Shown here: piece by piece, positions 1 to 10,037 of the stretch
Layout of the letters: the number at the start of each line of letters is the position of its first letter
Numbering within the stretch: position 1 is the first letter of the stretch
Assembly (NCBI RefSeq): GCF_023159225.1
Contig: NC_063184.1
Location: 16,481,528 to 16,545,527 of the forward strand
Length of the DNA: 64,000 bases
Direction: 5' to 3'
From: Perognathus longimembris pacificus
Lineage: Eukaryota > Chordata > Mammalia > Rodentia > Heteromyidae
Notes under the pieces: generated by a model
What the model was told of the DNA's origin: nothing
The model's input: only the letters and a program-made list of their open reading frames with translations
Databases searched by the model: none
Position numbers and translations under genes: made by a program

Positions 1-33
1 GGGGAGGGGTGTCAGCAGATGTCATTGACTTGT

Positions 34-84
34 TAGAGAGAGAGAGAAAGACAGATAGGGAGAAAGAAAAACAGAGACAGAGAA
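34..84. repeat. GA-rich simple repeat
   Basis: Purine-rich AGAG tract grading into AGAAAGAAAAACAGAGACAG. No coding content. It lies just before a minus-strand SINE and may be part of its degenerated A-rich tail. Confidence 0.7.
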
Positions 85-138
85 CTGGCACTATAATTAA
101 GTTCCATTTATTGTTGCTCAACTTTCTCACCCTCATAT

Positions 139-265
139 AGTGTTCTACCACTTGACTCACACTTCTAGCTTTGTTCTGGCTAACTGGAGGTAAGAGTCTT
201 GTGGATTATTTGCCCGGGTTGGCTTTGAGTAGCAGTTCTCAAATCTCAGCCTCCTGAGTGCTAGA
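139..265 (-). mobile_element. B1-Geo type SINE, 3' portion (split by an L1)
   Basis: Read on the minus strand this shows the 7SL/B1-like arm (complement of CTCAGCCTCCTGAGTGCTAG and GGAGGTAAGAGTCTTGTGGA) followed by part of the tRNA-like right arm (complement of CTACCACTTGACTCACA). The left arm stops abruptly at a T-run that belongs to an inserted L1 tail. The missing end reappears at 374-395, so this is one SINE split in two. Confidence 0.75.
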
Positions 266-371
266 ATTTTTTTTTTCTTTATTGTCCAAATGAAGTGCAG
301 AGGGGTTACAGTTTCATATGTAAGGCAGTGCATACATTTCTTGTTCAACTTGTAACCTCCTCCCTCAATTG
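266..371 (-). mobile_element. L1 3' end, severely 5'-truncated, inserted in a SINE
   Basis: On the minus strand it ends with the lineage's typical L1 terminus: GGAGGAGGTTACAAG, a GTATGCACTGCCTTA-like segment, GAAACTGTAACCCCTCTG, then CAATAAAG and an A-run. Only about 105 bp of 3' UTR is present. It interrupts the B1-Geo SINE whose halves flank it, so it is younger than that SINE. Confidence 0.75.
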
Positions 372-373
372 TT

Positions 374-395
374 GATATGAGCCACTAGTGTCTGG
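374..395 (-). mobile_element. B1-Geo type SINE, 5' tip (continuation)
   Basis: TATGAGCCACTAGTGTCTGG is the reverse complement of the SINE 5' end (CCGGGCACTAGTGGCTCATG-like). It completes the element broken at 265. Short, so identification rests on its position and on the L1 between the two parts. Confidence 0.65.
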
Positions 396-785
396 ATAAT
401 GACTAACTTTTCAAGAAATGGTTAGGATCCTTATAATTATTTTCCTTCTTGCTTGCAATTTTATCAGTTTTGTTCATGTGAAAATCATTTCATGATTTTT
501 GGATATTGTTATTTTGGATGTTGTTACATGATGAAGAACAAAATAGTCTATCTGGTCTATTCAACCACAAAATCATAAATATATTGGAAAACAGTTCATT
601 ATTATGTAGTATAGTATGCTCTGCATTCTTCATATCAAGGAAATCCTTTTATACATATGACTCAGAAAAACATTTACCCTTTTTCTTCTACATATTGATG
701 TATAAGATGAGTCCCCTTACAGTGTTTATAAGACAAAAAAAGAAAAGAGAACTGTGAAAAGCCCACAGTAAATAGGTTCACTCGA
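396..785. other. Unannotated AT-rich sequence
   Basis: No gene-like frame or repeat I can identify. An 83-codon open frame here has no recognisable domain and biased low-complexity composition, consistent with chance in AT-rich DNA. Confidence 0.5.
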
Positions 786-974
786 GGATGAGAATATGGC
801 TTAGCGGTAGAGTGCTCTCCTTGCACACATGAAGCCCTGGGTTCGATTCCTTAGCACCACATAAACACAAAAAGCCGGAAGTGGCTCTGTGGTTCAAGTG
901 ATAGAGTGGTGGCCTTGAGCAAAAGAAAGCCAGAGACAGACTGTCCCAGGATGGGCAAAGAAAAAAAAAAAAAA
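786..974 (+). mobile_element. IDL-Geo SINE, older copy
   Basis: Dimeric SINE. The left monomer has a Pol III A box-like TGGCTTAGCGGTAGAG and B box GGTTCGATTCC. The right monomer starts AGCCGGAAGTGGCTCTGTGG and contains CCTTGAGCAAAAGAAAGCCAG. It ends in a 15-A tail. An imperfect duplication (AGGTTCACTC before, AGGTTCATTC after the tail) supports insertion. Divergent from the young copies, so an older subfamily. Confidence 0.85.
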
Positions 975-987
975 AGGTTCATTCAAA

Positions 988-1256
988 AGAACCGTGTATA
1001 CTGGGATTAGAGCTAGGAAACTGAAAGGGAATACCAAAATTGGGAGACACAGGGTAAAAAGACAAATGACTACAAAAGCAATACTTACAAAACTGTTTGG
1101 TGTAAATCAACTGAACAACTCATGGGGGGAAAGGGAAAGGGAGAGGGGGAGGGGGAAATGAGGGAGGAGGTAACAAACAGTATAAGAAATGTATCCTATG
1201 CCTAACATATGAAAATGTATCCTTCTTTACATCAGTTTGACAATAAAAATTAAAAA
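988..1256 (+). mobile_element. L1 3' UTR, 5'-truncated
   Basis: Carries the L1 3' UTR landmarks seen in other copies of the window: GGAGACACAGGGTAAAAAG, ATCAACTGAACAACTCATGG, a G-rich purine tract at about 1122-1165, GAGGGAGGAGGTAACAA, and a terminus TTTGACAATAAAAATT. Same family as the copies at 53752 and 54150. The IDL-Geo SINE lies directly upstream and may have inserted into or beside it. Confidence 0.8.
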
Positions 1257-1350
1257 CAAAACAAAACAAAAAAGAAATGTACTCACTGTATTACAGATGA
1301 AACTAACCCCTTTCTACTTCACTTTGACAATAAAATATTTTTTTTAAAAA
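1257..1350 (+). mobile_element. Second, tandem copy of the L1 3' terminus
   Basis: After the A-rich tail of the previous element the last ~75 bp of the L1 3' UTR recurs: GAAATGTACTCACTGTATTA, GATGAAACTAACCCCTTTCT and ACTTTGACAATAAAATATTT. The same head-to-tail arrangement recurs at 54801-54895. Confidence 0.7.
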
Positions 1351-2884
1351 TTGATTCAACTGTGGAATGAAGATCCTACACACACAAAAAATGACTACTG
1401 CAATATGGAAAAACTTTACTAGGTGACAGAAGAAAGCAAATGTGTGCTAAGGTTGATGTTAAAGTTAAAATATATATAACAATAACTGAAAGCAGTTATA
1501 AAGAAGTAATTACAAATCGTTTGAAATTGCCCATGGAAAGTTGGAAGGCCAAATAATGCTTCTCCAGATTGGAAGTTTTCACTTGCTTGATATGGTGCTG
1601 ATTAAATGGACATTAGCTTAAAATTAGCCAATCGTTTTATGCAATCCTCTTTGTGAATCATATGCACCTTTCAAATGGCTTGATTTTTTTAAAAAATTTA
1701 AACATGGTATAAAAGTGAGATGCATTTTTGTTCTTGCTTGTGTTTTCTTTTACAAAAATATTTAAAAAGTGATATTACTGTGTGCAAATTACAGTATACT
1801 GTAATCTGGTTTTTGATATTTTTCCCTCTACAAATATGGAATGCAATCCATCTCATAATGCTGAAGTAGTGGTGAGCTGCCAATCTCAATCAGCCACATT
1901 ATCATGAGGACAAGCCCTAAGCTCTACAATGTCCTTGGCTGCTAAGATATGCTGCTCTGAGGGTAGATGTATTAAATGCATTTTTGACATAAGGTTTTAG
2001 GATGAGTCCATTGGGACATAATTTCATGGTAAGTCAGGAGCAACTGATTCAAAACTAAAATAACTTTGATAATCTAAGGTACATTTCTTTCTTTGAACAA
2101 AATACTAAGTCTACTATGCTTGATAATAATTTCACCTAAAGACATTAACCAGGATGAATATATATAACATAATTGTTCCCAAATTATGTTAATAACAACT
2201 AATTGGAAATACCTAGAAACTTACCTATAGAAAACGGATTAGGTTGAATATTTATGTTGAATAGAATACTTGTATTTAGTCTGATAGTAGAAGAGTATCT
2301 CTACTGTGATTGTCTAGACATAAAATTTTGATACAAAAATAGATAGGAAGGTATATGTGTGTTCATATGCATTTTGTTAAGTTTTTATTGAAAGGCTATA
2401 TAATAATCTATTTCTTCTTAGCCTTTTTGTTCTTCTCTGAAACCCTAGATGCAGATCAAAGTAGATTAAATCAGCATCTTTTCCCAACTTTGGTGTAATG
2501 GAATGTGAGCAACAGGAGCCAGGTTGGAGTTACAGGTTGGGATTCAGGAGAGTGAGGTCAAGGTCTGAATTCCTGGTTTCTTCCTCATCTCAAGCTCCCT
2601 GAATCTTGATAACTGCTTGGTCTCCTTTTTCCTTCAGCCTGAAGCTCACTACCTATATGGTTTTCCTGATTTATAAACACTGTAGCTATGTGCTTGTAAA
2701 CAGATCTTTCCTTAAGCCCTGATAAAATGACTTCAATTTGAATATATCACATTTCTCACACGGCAAAGTTGATCTCTCCACCCATTATCTGCCAGTCACG
2801 TGTGTGTGTGTCTCATCCACACATTTACCTGTATTTAGCATAATCTTGTCATGTTTGTGCAACTGTTCAAAAGAATGAGCCAGA
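1351..2884. other. Unannotated AT-rich intergenic sequence
   Basis: About 1.5 kb with no recognisable gene, SINE or L1 3' end. Open frames are short and unconvincing. A short TG run occurs near 2799-2811. Confidence 0.5.
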
Positions 2885-3122
2885 GTCAAACACATATGGT
2901 TCAAGCCTGTAATCCCAGCTATTCAGGAGACTGAGACCTGGGAAGCTAAGTTTGAGGGCAGACAAATCTGTGAGACTCTTTTTTCCAGTTAACTGGATTA
3001 TTTCCAATTAACCAGAAAATGGCAGGGAGTGGTGTATGGTTCAAATGATAGAGCTCCAAGCCTTGAGTAAAATATCCAAAAAAAAGCACAAGGCCCAAAT
3101 TCAAGCCTCAGTATTAGCAAAA
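2885..3122 (+). mobile_element. B1-Geo type SINE, diverged
   Basis: 7SL-like left arm (CCTGTAATCCCAGCTATTCA, GGAGACTGAGACC, TGTGAGACTC), then a tRNA-like right arm (GTATGGTTCAAATGATAGAG, CCTTGAGTAAAA, CCCAAATTCAAGCCTCAG). Many substitutions and a small internal duplication of TTCCAGTTAACTGGATTA make it an old copy. Confidence 0.75.
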
Positions 3123-3388
3123 TGAATGAGCTAGGGGCACTAGGGACATTAATTCTATTAAGGAACATTTTTCCAAGGCTTACTGTTTCAAATGGAATGG
3201 GTAGTGGGAGGGGAGACGAGAGAAGAGCAGAATAACCCCAATTGTATTAAGTATTTTATATGTAAGCTTATGTACAAAGACTTGATATACTAACAAGTGA
3301 GTTTTCTTGTTTGTTCTCATTATTATATGCCATTCTGTTATCCTTCTCCTGAAGTTGGCGAGGGACTCCTTTTCCACAAGTAATTCAT

Positions 3389-3625
3389 CCACAGAATATT
3401 TATTGAAGGCTTATTGGATTACTGAGAACCTGGGAAATAGTAATGATTAAAATCATTGCCTTCATACAACTTACTTTATAATGGTGCACATAGAAAAATA
3501 ATTTAACTGTATCTTAAAGATATTTTTAGTGAAAGTTTATAAGGAGTACATGGTAGATTGGATGCACAGGACAAAATTTCAGATGTGGAAAACCTCACTG
3601 AGCAGAGCAAATAAAGACTTGAAAG
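3389..3625 (+). mobile_element. Ancient L2/MIR-class relic
   Basis: AATATTTATTGAAGGCTTAT ... AATCATTGCCTTCATACAAC resembles the mammalian-wide motif 'tttattgagcacctact ... ccctgccctca-gagctta' found in old LINE/SINE-class repeats. Identified by eye only; family and limits uncertain. Confidence 0.4.
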
Positions 3626-3748
3626 TTATCTCTGCCTGGAGACCACTGCAGGCAGAAATAACAGAAAAATGGTAACGAAATCAGACCACGTCCCCCTTGA
3701 TGTCATATTAGCAACCTAGCCTAAACTCTGAGTAAGGCCGCAATATAC

Positions 3749-3955
3749 TTTTTTAAAGTTTTTCTTGTAAAGGTGATATACAGAGGGGTTACAGTTTACA
3801 CAGTCATGGAATGAATATACTTCTTTTTGAACAGTGTCACTCCCTCCCTCATTTTCTCCCAGGATTTTTCCCTTCCTAGATCCTTACCCCACCCAAATTG
3901 TAGAGTTCATTTCCAACATCATGTCTAGGGCATATCACAGCTGAGTTAGTTCACC
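3749..3955 (-). mobile_element. L1 3' end, 5'-truncated
   Basis: Minus-strand L1 3' UTR. The complement shows AACTGTAACCCCTCTGTATA at 3785-3800 and an oligo-A-like terminus near 3749-3765. The reversed landmarks AACAGTGTCACTCCCTCCCT and CAACATCATGTCTAGGGCAT match the second 3' UTR type also seen at 57831-58528. Confidence 0.7.
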
Positions 3956-4579
3956 CAGAGGAATCTATTGAAGGTGTTCAAATAGATACTTGACAAGACT
4001 TGGCTCATGGTTGAGCATCAACCTGACTAAGGAATGAAATTAATAGACAGTTGGTTATGGAGGTAGCAGAAGAAAGCCTGACAGACTATTATAAATTAAT
4101 CAGGTGATATATGTGCTCCAAATGATCCATCAGTTCCTACTATAGACAATGGAAGTTTAGGTTTAATGTATATAGAATGTGAGTAGAGGTTTACATAGGT
4201 GTGTGCATGCAGTATGCAGCTAAGACTTCAAAAGAGGTCTAAATCTGCCAGTTACAAGCATTCATCTAAGAGCAACAGAGTAAATTTCCAGGGAGTTTTT
4301 ACTTTTAACTCTAGTCAGTCACCATATTCCAGGGTTCTACATCTACAGATTTAACCAACAGTGATTTGCAAATATTTTTAAATTATGGTTGTACTAAACA
4401 TGTAACAGATTCTAGTTTTATTGACATTATTCCCTAGCAAATATTTCCATGTGACTTATATTTATTACTTATTGTAAGTCTAAATGGACTCTGTGGGAGG
4501 AGGCCCATAAGTGATATACAAATACTGCACCATTTGGTAGAAGAGATGAGAATCTGTGATTTTTAATATCCAAAAGAGT
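3956..4579. other. Unannotated intergenic sequence
   Basis: No gene or repeat family recognised. Confidence 0.45.
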
Positions 4580-4592
4580 CCTGGAACTAATC

Positions 4593-4785
4593 AGTGGCTC
4601 ATGCCTGTAATCCTAGCTACGCAGGAGGCTAAGATCTAAGCAGGGAAAAGGGACATCCTGAGATTCTTATCTCCAATTAACTACCAAAAAGCTGGAGTTG
4701 GGGCTGTGGACCAAGTGGTAGAGCACTAACCATGAGCAAAAAAGCCCAGGGACAGTGCCCAGGATTGGCACACACAAGAAATATG
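4593..4785 (+). mobile_element. B1-Geo type SINE with 13-bp target-site duplication
   Basis: Left arm AGTGGCTCATGCCTGTAATC and CCTAGCTACGCAGGAGGCTA are 7SL/B1-like. The right arm has GGGGCTGTGGACCAAGTGGT and AGAGCACTAACCATGAGCAA. Perfect 13-bp duplication CCTGGAACTAATC at 4580-4592 and 4786-4798 defines both ends exactly, showing the element is a single retrotransposed dimer. Confidence 0.9.
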
Positions 4786-4798
4786 CCTGGAACTAATC

Positions 4799-6184
4799 CT
4801 TCAAGGATACATAGGAAGAATAACTGTATTTTCAAGAAGCTCATATGAAAGTTTTACGACTTAAGAAGTAAAATGAAATGTAGGAAAACTATATCTAGAA
4901 TGAGTTGTAATGGTTGTATTTAACTTTGAAAAAAAAATAGTACTTGACAGTGAATGTCATCTACTCCACTGTTTCAATGTCTTCCAGGTTGCTTAAACTT
5001 TGAACTAAATATGGTTTAAATTTTGCCCAGTTACATGTTTTTCTCATTAACTCTTACTACCCTGAACATCCTGTTCCTGTTAGTAATTGTTGTCAGTGAC
5101 GGAGGTAAAATAACTTAAGAATTTCAACCTTCACCTTTGTGGATGCTGCTCTTTGTTTCTTCCTCCCACCCCTGCAGAGTGTGCTTACCCTTCCTACTGC
5201 ATGCTTTAACTTTATAATCACTTCTAATCTCTAACATGCTTCCCTTTCTAGGCTTTGCTGATAGTCATCCATTACAGCTTTCCCGTCTTATATGTCCCTG
5301 GATCCCCTTACTAATTATCTTTTTTCTCCAAGCATCACTTTTAAAACTCATTTGTCCTTTTTAGATGATCGCCTTTCTTCTTTTATTATGTTGCTTTAAA
5401 AAAAACCACACATGCTTCTTGAGTATAGAGGAAGAACAGTATTTTCCAATGAGAAATTTCTTTCTGCTTTATTCCCTTCATTGTAAAATATAGATATATT
5501 TAGTTTCCTTCAAGGGGGCAGTCTATTTTTGATAGTCATCATTTGTCATGTTGGTCAGATAAATTATTCTCATCCTGGATTACCAAATTTTATGATTCAA
5601 AAAGTAAATAGAAAATCCTCACAGTGGGGTCAAAAGAATTTAAATTTCATTTTGAATAAAAACTATTAGTAAAGTCATGACACATTCTAATGTTTTTTGC
5701 TTGTAAATTACTCCGTGAAGTGTGTGCCCTGCCCTGTAAAAGTCTTTCACTTTTTAGGAAGATGGTAAAGAAGGGGAAAGGAAAATGATCTGAGGAGAGA
5801 CAGATATACAAATGTCAACACGTTATTGTATATGGGCTCAACGCACAAAACAGAAGGAGCCCATGAACAATGGGAAGAATCAAACAATAGAGATTAAAAT
5901 ATTAAAGGGATAGGAAGCTTTCCCAAGCAACTGGACAACATAGAATCTTACCCAGGCTATAGATAGTTTTTTAAAACCTTTCTGAAATTATAAATTTTGT
6001 TTGGGTTTATCTGAAAAGCTCTAATTTTAGTGAATAATACTCAGTAGTGAGCTTGCAAACTCTATTTAAGATAGGTTTTTTAATGTGCTTATTTTTCATT
6101 ACAGAGTCTTAAACTACTTGGAGTTTTGAGTGATAAACATCTCTATCATTGAGAAAGGCTGGGGTTTCAGTGGCATAATTATTG
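4799..6184. other. Unannotated AT-rich intergenic sequence
   Basis: No credible coding frame and no repeat family recognised over about 1.4 kb. Confidence 0.5.
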
Positions 6185-6276
6185 AAATTCTACAGAGAAA
6201 GAGAATTAGTAGGAGACATATGTGTGTGTATGTGTGGGTATGTCTGTGTCTTCACATGTCCATACACACACACGCG

Positions 6277-6322
<46 letters not shown>

Positions 6323-6755
6323 ATAGTGAGACTTATTTTGGAAACTGGTTCACACAATTATAGAGACTGAGAAGTCTGACAGATCATCTCCAAGCTTGGG
6401 ACTCAGAAAAGCCAGTAGCCCTGTTAAGTCTAAGGCTACAATTCTCAGAACCGGAGGAGCTCATAATGCAACTTATAGGAGTCCACAGACCCAAACAACC
6501 AGGATGTTCAAGGGCCAGAGTAGATCTCTCTCTGAAAAAAATGACATAGAATGTCTTCCTCTGTCCTCTTGTTCAGTTCAGTGGATTAGATGTCACCTAT
6601 CAACTTGACAAAGGTGAATCTTAGTCTATCGATTCAGACGATAATTTCTTCTGTAAACATTTGCACAGGCATATCTGGAAATACTTCTTTATCTGTTTCT
6701 CTGGTTATCACTTGTCCCAGTCAAGTTGGCATGTAAAATTAAATATTGCATGATG
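6185..6755 (+). mobile_element. MLT2-like ERVL solo LTR remnant
   Basis: Ordered diverged landmarks match the old ERVL LTR family that I recall as MLT2: TTCTACAGAGAAAGAGAAT, an internal microsatellite, ACTGGTTCACACAATTATAG, GAGACTGAGAAGTC, GGACTCAGAAAAGCCAGTAG, TTCAGTGGATTAGATGTCACC-like, and a terminal AGTCAAGTTGGCATGTAAAA. No internal retroviral genes are visible. Only the LTR class is claimed. Confidence 0.5.
6264..6317. repeat. (CA)n microsatellite
   Basis: CA dinucleotides with CGCG/CGCA interruptions near the left end. It sits inside the MLT2-like LTR at the place where relatives often carry simple repeats. The two histidine/threonine-rich frames crossing it are artefacts of the repeat. 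Confidence 0.95.
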
Positions 6756-8677
6756 AAGCTGCATATGCCACAAACACTACAGCACTGGTTGGCCATTTTG
6801 AGTAGAAAACTGGTGAACAGCTATAACTGTAGAAGATCACATGACCATGTGGACTGCTCACTTTACCAATCACCAAAAGCTTCATTTGGGTCAATGGCCT
6901 TTTAGCTCCTCCATTATCATTTCACACAGGAACAAACGGTGGCACATAATTATTAAAAATGCTTAGCTAAAGACACAAAGATAAAAAATGGGAATCTTCA
7001 TAGAAAGCCCGAAAGTCATTCTTCAAAGACCTTACCTCCCACCCCAAGCAGATCCTTTCTTTCTGTTGTTGAGGTCACTACATTTGCAAATGTCTTCTTC
7101 TTTTACTCTCATTCAATACACTTACAGCATCAGCAAATTCTCAGTTCTGTCTTCTTTCTGCTACCACCTTGATTTAAATCAAGCAATTGGAGTAGTTTGT
7201 CGCTAGTTTCAGTGCTTTTACTTTCAATTCTTTTTAGTCTATTTCTTGTTGAGCACCTTTTGTGATTCTTAAAAACATGAGTCACATCCTATGTCTCCCA
7301 ACTTAAAGAATGAAGGTGAAGGCCAAAGGAAAGTGGCTCAGAAGCTGCAAATCTGTTTGTGGTAGGGCCCCTTGAAGCCAAAGGTGCTCTGTGAAGTTTC
7401 TTTCTTCCTACTAACCCTAATATTTGTTTGTTGACTATTCAACAACTATTTTTAGACAACCTTTGATATACTTACATTCTTAGTTACTGGGTATAAAGAA
7501 GTCAAAGTAAAAAAAATCAGATTATATGAAATTTACTTTCAATTTGAAAGAAATGTTCAAAGCAATGATTTGTGAAGTGTTCTAGATGTTAGAGGCTAAG
7601 AAGAAAACAAGGCAGAGGAGAAAATTGCAAGAGAAAGGGGTGAAGGAAGAAATCCTTAGAGCTAGTGTCTAAGTGAACACTTGAAGGAATAATGGGAGTG
7701 AGCTCTAAGAACAGAATCAATAGAATGAATCAAAGAATAAATAGAATGAGTACATATAATACAATGGCAGCTTATACTAAGTTTCACAGTGGTTGTAATT
7801 TTTCTATTCTTAATTACACAGCAACTTCTACATTGAGAGAGTTCTTCAATGGTAACAACTTGAGGAAAGAATAGTGTTCATACCTTTACCTCTATTGTTC
7901 TTGAAAGAAAAATCCCTGATAGGGAAAATACTGGTTTTCAAAGTCTGTAGATGCATAGAATCCTATATAAAGTAAGGTTGACCATGTTCTTATTAAGTTT
8001 CCACAAATGAGCTTCCCAATCATTGTCAAGTTATAATGAGGCCTTATTTCCCCTCTGACATATGAATGTTACATTAATGCAATCCAGTATTTGCAGCCCA
8101 AATACTGGAGCAACTCTTGATTTTCTTCAATTTGGTGCATAGGCAGCCATCTTTACATGCTAAATATTCCTCAAAACTTTTTTGTGATGCCCTTCTATTT
8201 CTTTCTACCTTTATTCCTTTTTTTCTCACTGCAAGCTTCTTCAATATTCAACTATACATTTTTTTGTGTGTGGAATAGCCTCTCAATGATGTTTCCTCTA
8301 TCCATTCTTGCTCCATTGTCAATTTACTCTCCATACAGTATTTGATGGTTCCTTCCTATATTATGTCATTCCCACATTTCAATGGCATTCAACTTAATGA
8401 TATTAAAGGTATAAATATGTATCATGATTTATAATGCCATTTATCCTCTGAAACTTGTTTACTTTTTATATTCATCAATCACCTGCTCTGCTTGCCCTCA
8501 GTTATCTTCTAATTTGTTAGAACAAATTTGTTGTTTATGGACAACAAATAAAATAAATAATTTCCCTGGTAAATACCTAAATGACTATGTGAGTTAAGAT
8601 TGTGATCTGATGTCATTGCATTATCAAATGCTTTAAATAGTCTTAACCTCTTTTCTTCCCTACTGTAACAAACCTTT
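6756..8677. other. Unannotated AT-rich intergenic sequence
   Basis: About 1.9 kb with no recognisable gene. Frames of 60-72 codons lack domains. Near 7460-7690 faint resemblance to old L2-like sequence, too weak to annotate. Confidence 0.45.
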
Positions 8678-8690
8678 TTAGGTAACCATT

Positions 8691-8899
8691 TTTTTTTTTT
8701 TTTTTTTGGCCAGTCCTGGGCCTTGGACTCAGGGCCTGAGCACTGTCCCTGGCTTCTTCCCGCTCAAGGCTAGCACTCTGCCACTTGAGCCACAGCGCCG
8801 CTTCTGGCCGTTTTCTGTATATGTGGTGCTGGGGAATCGAACCTAGGGCCTCGTGTATCCGAGGCAGGCACTCTTGCCACTAGGCTATATCCCCAGCCC
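8691..8899 (-). mobile_element. IDL-Geo SINE, young full-length copy
   Basis: Full dimer in reverse orientation. The left monomer keeps a perfect A box (TAGCCTAGTGG, complement of 8877-8887) and B box (GGTTCGATTCC, complement of 8833-8843). The right monomer has AGCGGGAAGAAGCCAGGGAC, and there is an A tail of about 18. Flanks share TTAGGTAACCATTTTT (8678 onward and 8900-8915). It differs at two positions each from the copies at 34471 and 52981, so it matches their likely source best. Confidence 0.95.
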
Positions 8900-8915
8900 T
8901 TAGGTAACCATTTTT

Positions 8916-9474
8916 GAGGCTTATTCCTATGGTTATTTTCCTTAGCAAGCAATAAAAAAGAATCAATGTTTAAATATTCTCTGAACTGTACTACATCTGC
9001 ACTATTTTCAAATGGGTTTACTGAAATGAATTTACATATGCCACACTACTTTTCAATTAAAGAGAATAATATAAATGCATAACAAGCTTATGCCACCTCT
9101 CTAAATACTATTTCAGTATGTTTTTCTTAAAATTGGAATTTGTGAGTCAGGATAGACGATGATTTTAAAAGTTAATGGGTATTGATAAAATGCTTTCCCA
9201 AAACTCAATGAAACTGTACACAGCTACTAGTATGAAAGAAAATGCCAGTCAAGTGGAGTATCCTTGCCAGATTTATATAATGTCACTGTCAATCGTTGCT
9301 AATTCATGGGCTCAAAACAATGTATAATCATTAATTGCCTATTGTTCTTATTGTTGAGCACTGCAATGATTGAGTTATTGGGAGATACCAGTAAAGCTAT
9401 GTATTCTGGACTTGAGAATTGTAGAGATACCTTCAAAATCTGTACTAGAAGTTCTGAATGTTTATCAGTATTAT
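8916..9474. other. Unannotated intergenic sequence
   Basis: No gene or repeat recognised. Confidence 0.45.
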
Positions 9475-9488
9475 CCTAGGGCTCTTTT

Positions 9489-10023
9489 ATTAAATTAAAT
9501 TTTATTTACAAGGTGATGTACAGAGGGGATACAGTTACATAATAAGGTAGTGAGTACATTTCTTATCTTATTTGTTATACCCTCCCTCATTTTTCTCTCC
9601 CTTCCCTAGTTCAGATAAGCATATATACAATATCCAGTGTACCAAAATCATATACAGTAACCACAGGGGATACGCCATAAAAAATTCACCTAGTACATTA
9701 AAGATAATGACAACAATAAAATCCTCTTGTTTCCATCTTTTGGAGTTTATTTTGCTTATCCTCATCTTATATAATCATATGTACATAGCTGTTGAGCTAT
9801 TGTGATCCTCTGATAGGTCTATCCTAGACCTCTTTATGTTTATTTAGTAATTGTTTGGTTTTAGAGACATATTGTAAAGTCTCTGACCAAAACATGTAGA
9901 ATACCATTTGGAAAGAAGTTTGTCATTTTACAGACATGATCTCTACTGTTCTCCCCGCCCTCCCCCCCCACCCCAACAACCACATGTCAGGGAGACCATG
10001 TGCCTTTGTTCTCTGTGTTCTAG
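9489..10023 (-). mobile_element. L1 3' end, 5'-truncated, with 14-bp TSD
   Basis: Minus-strand L1 3' UTR. Complement gives TGTATCCCCTCTGTACATCA-type terminus near 9515-9535 and the segment around 9720-9835 parallels 58375-58480 (TTTCCATCTTTTGGAGTTTA; ATAATCATATGTACATAGCT). A C-rich run at 9953-9973 is the complement of a G-rich tract. Perfect 14-bp duplication CCTAGGGCTCTTTT at 9475-9488 and 10024-10037 fixes the boundaries. The frames on both strands here are not genes. Confidence 0.88.
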
Positions 10024-10037
10024 CCTAGGGCTCTTTT

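Noticed and set aside
786..870. tRNA gene-like sequence (A and B boxes)
   Set aside because: The left monomer of an IDL-Geo SINE; no intact cloverleaf is needed to explain it and the right monomer and A tail follow.
6130..6370. Two overlapping frames with His-Thr repeats
   Set aside because: Both are translations of the CA microsatellite inside an old LTR.
8770..8952. Recurring minus-strand frames with YSLVARVPA and RSGAVAQVAEC (also 53057-53278)
   Set aside because: Identical peptides arise because both lie in the same young SINE; SINEs do not code for protein.
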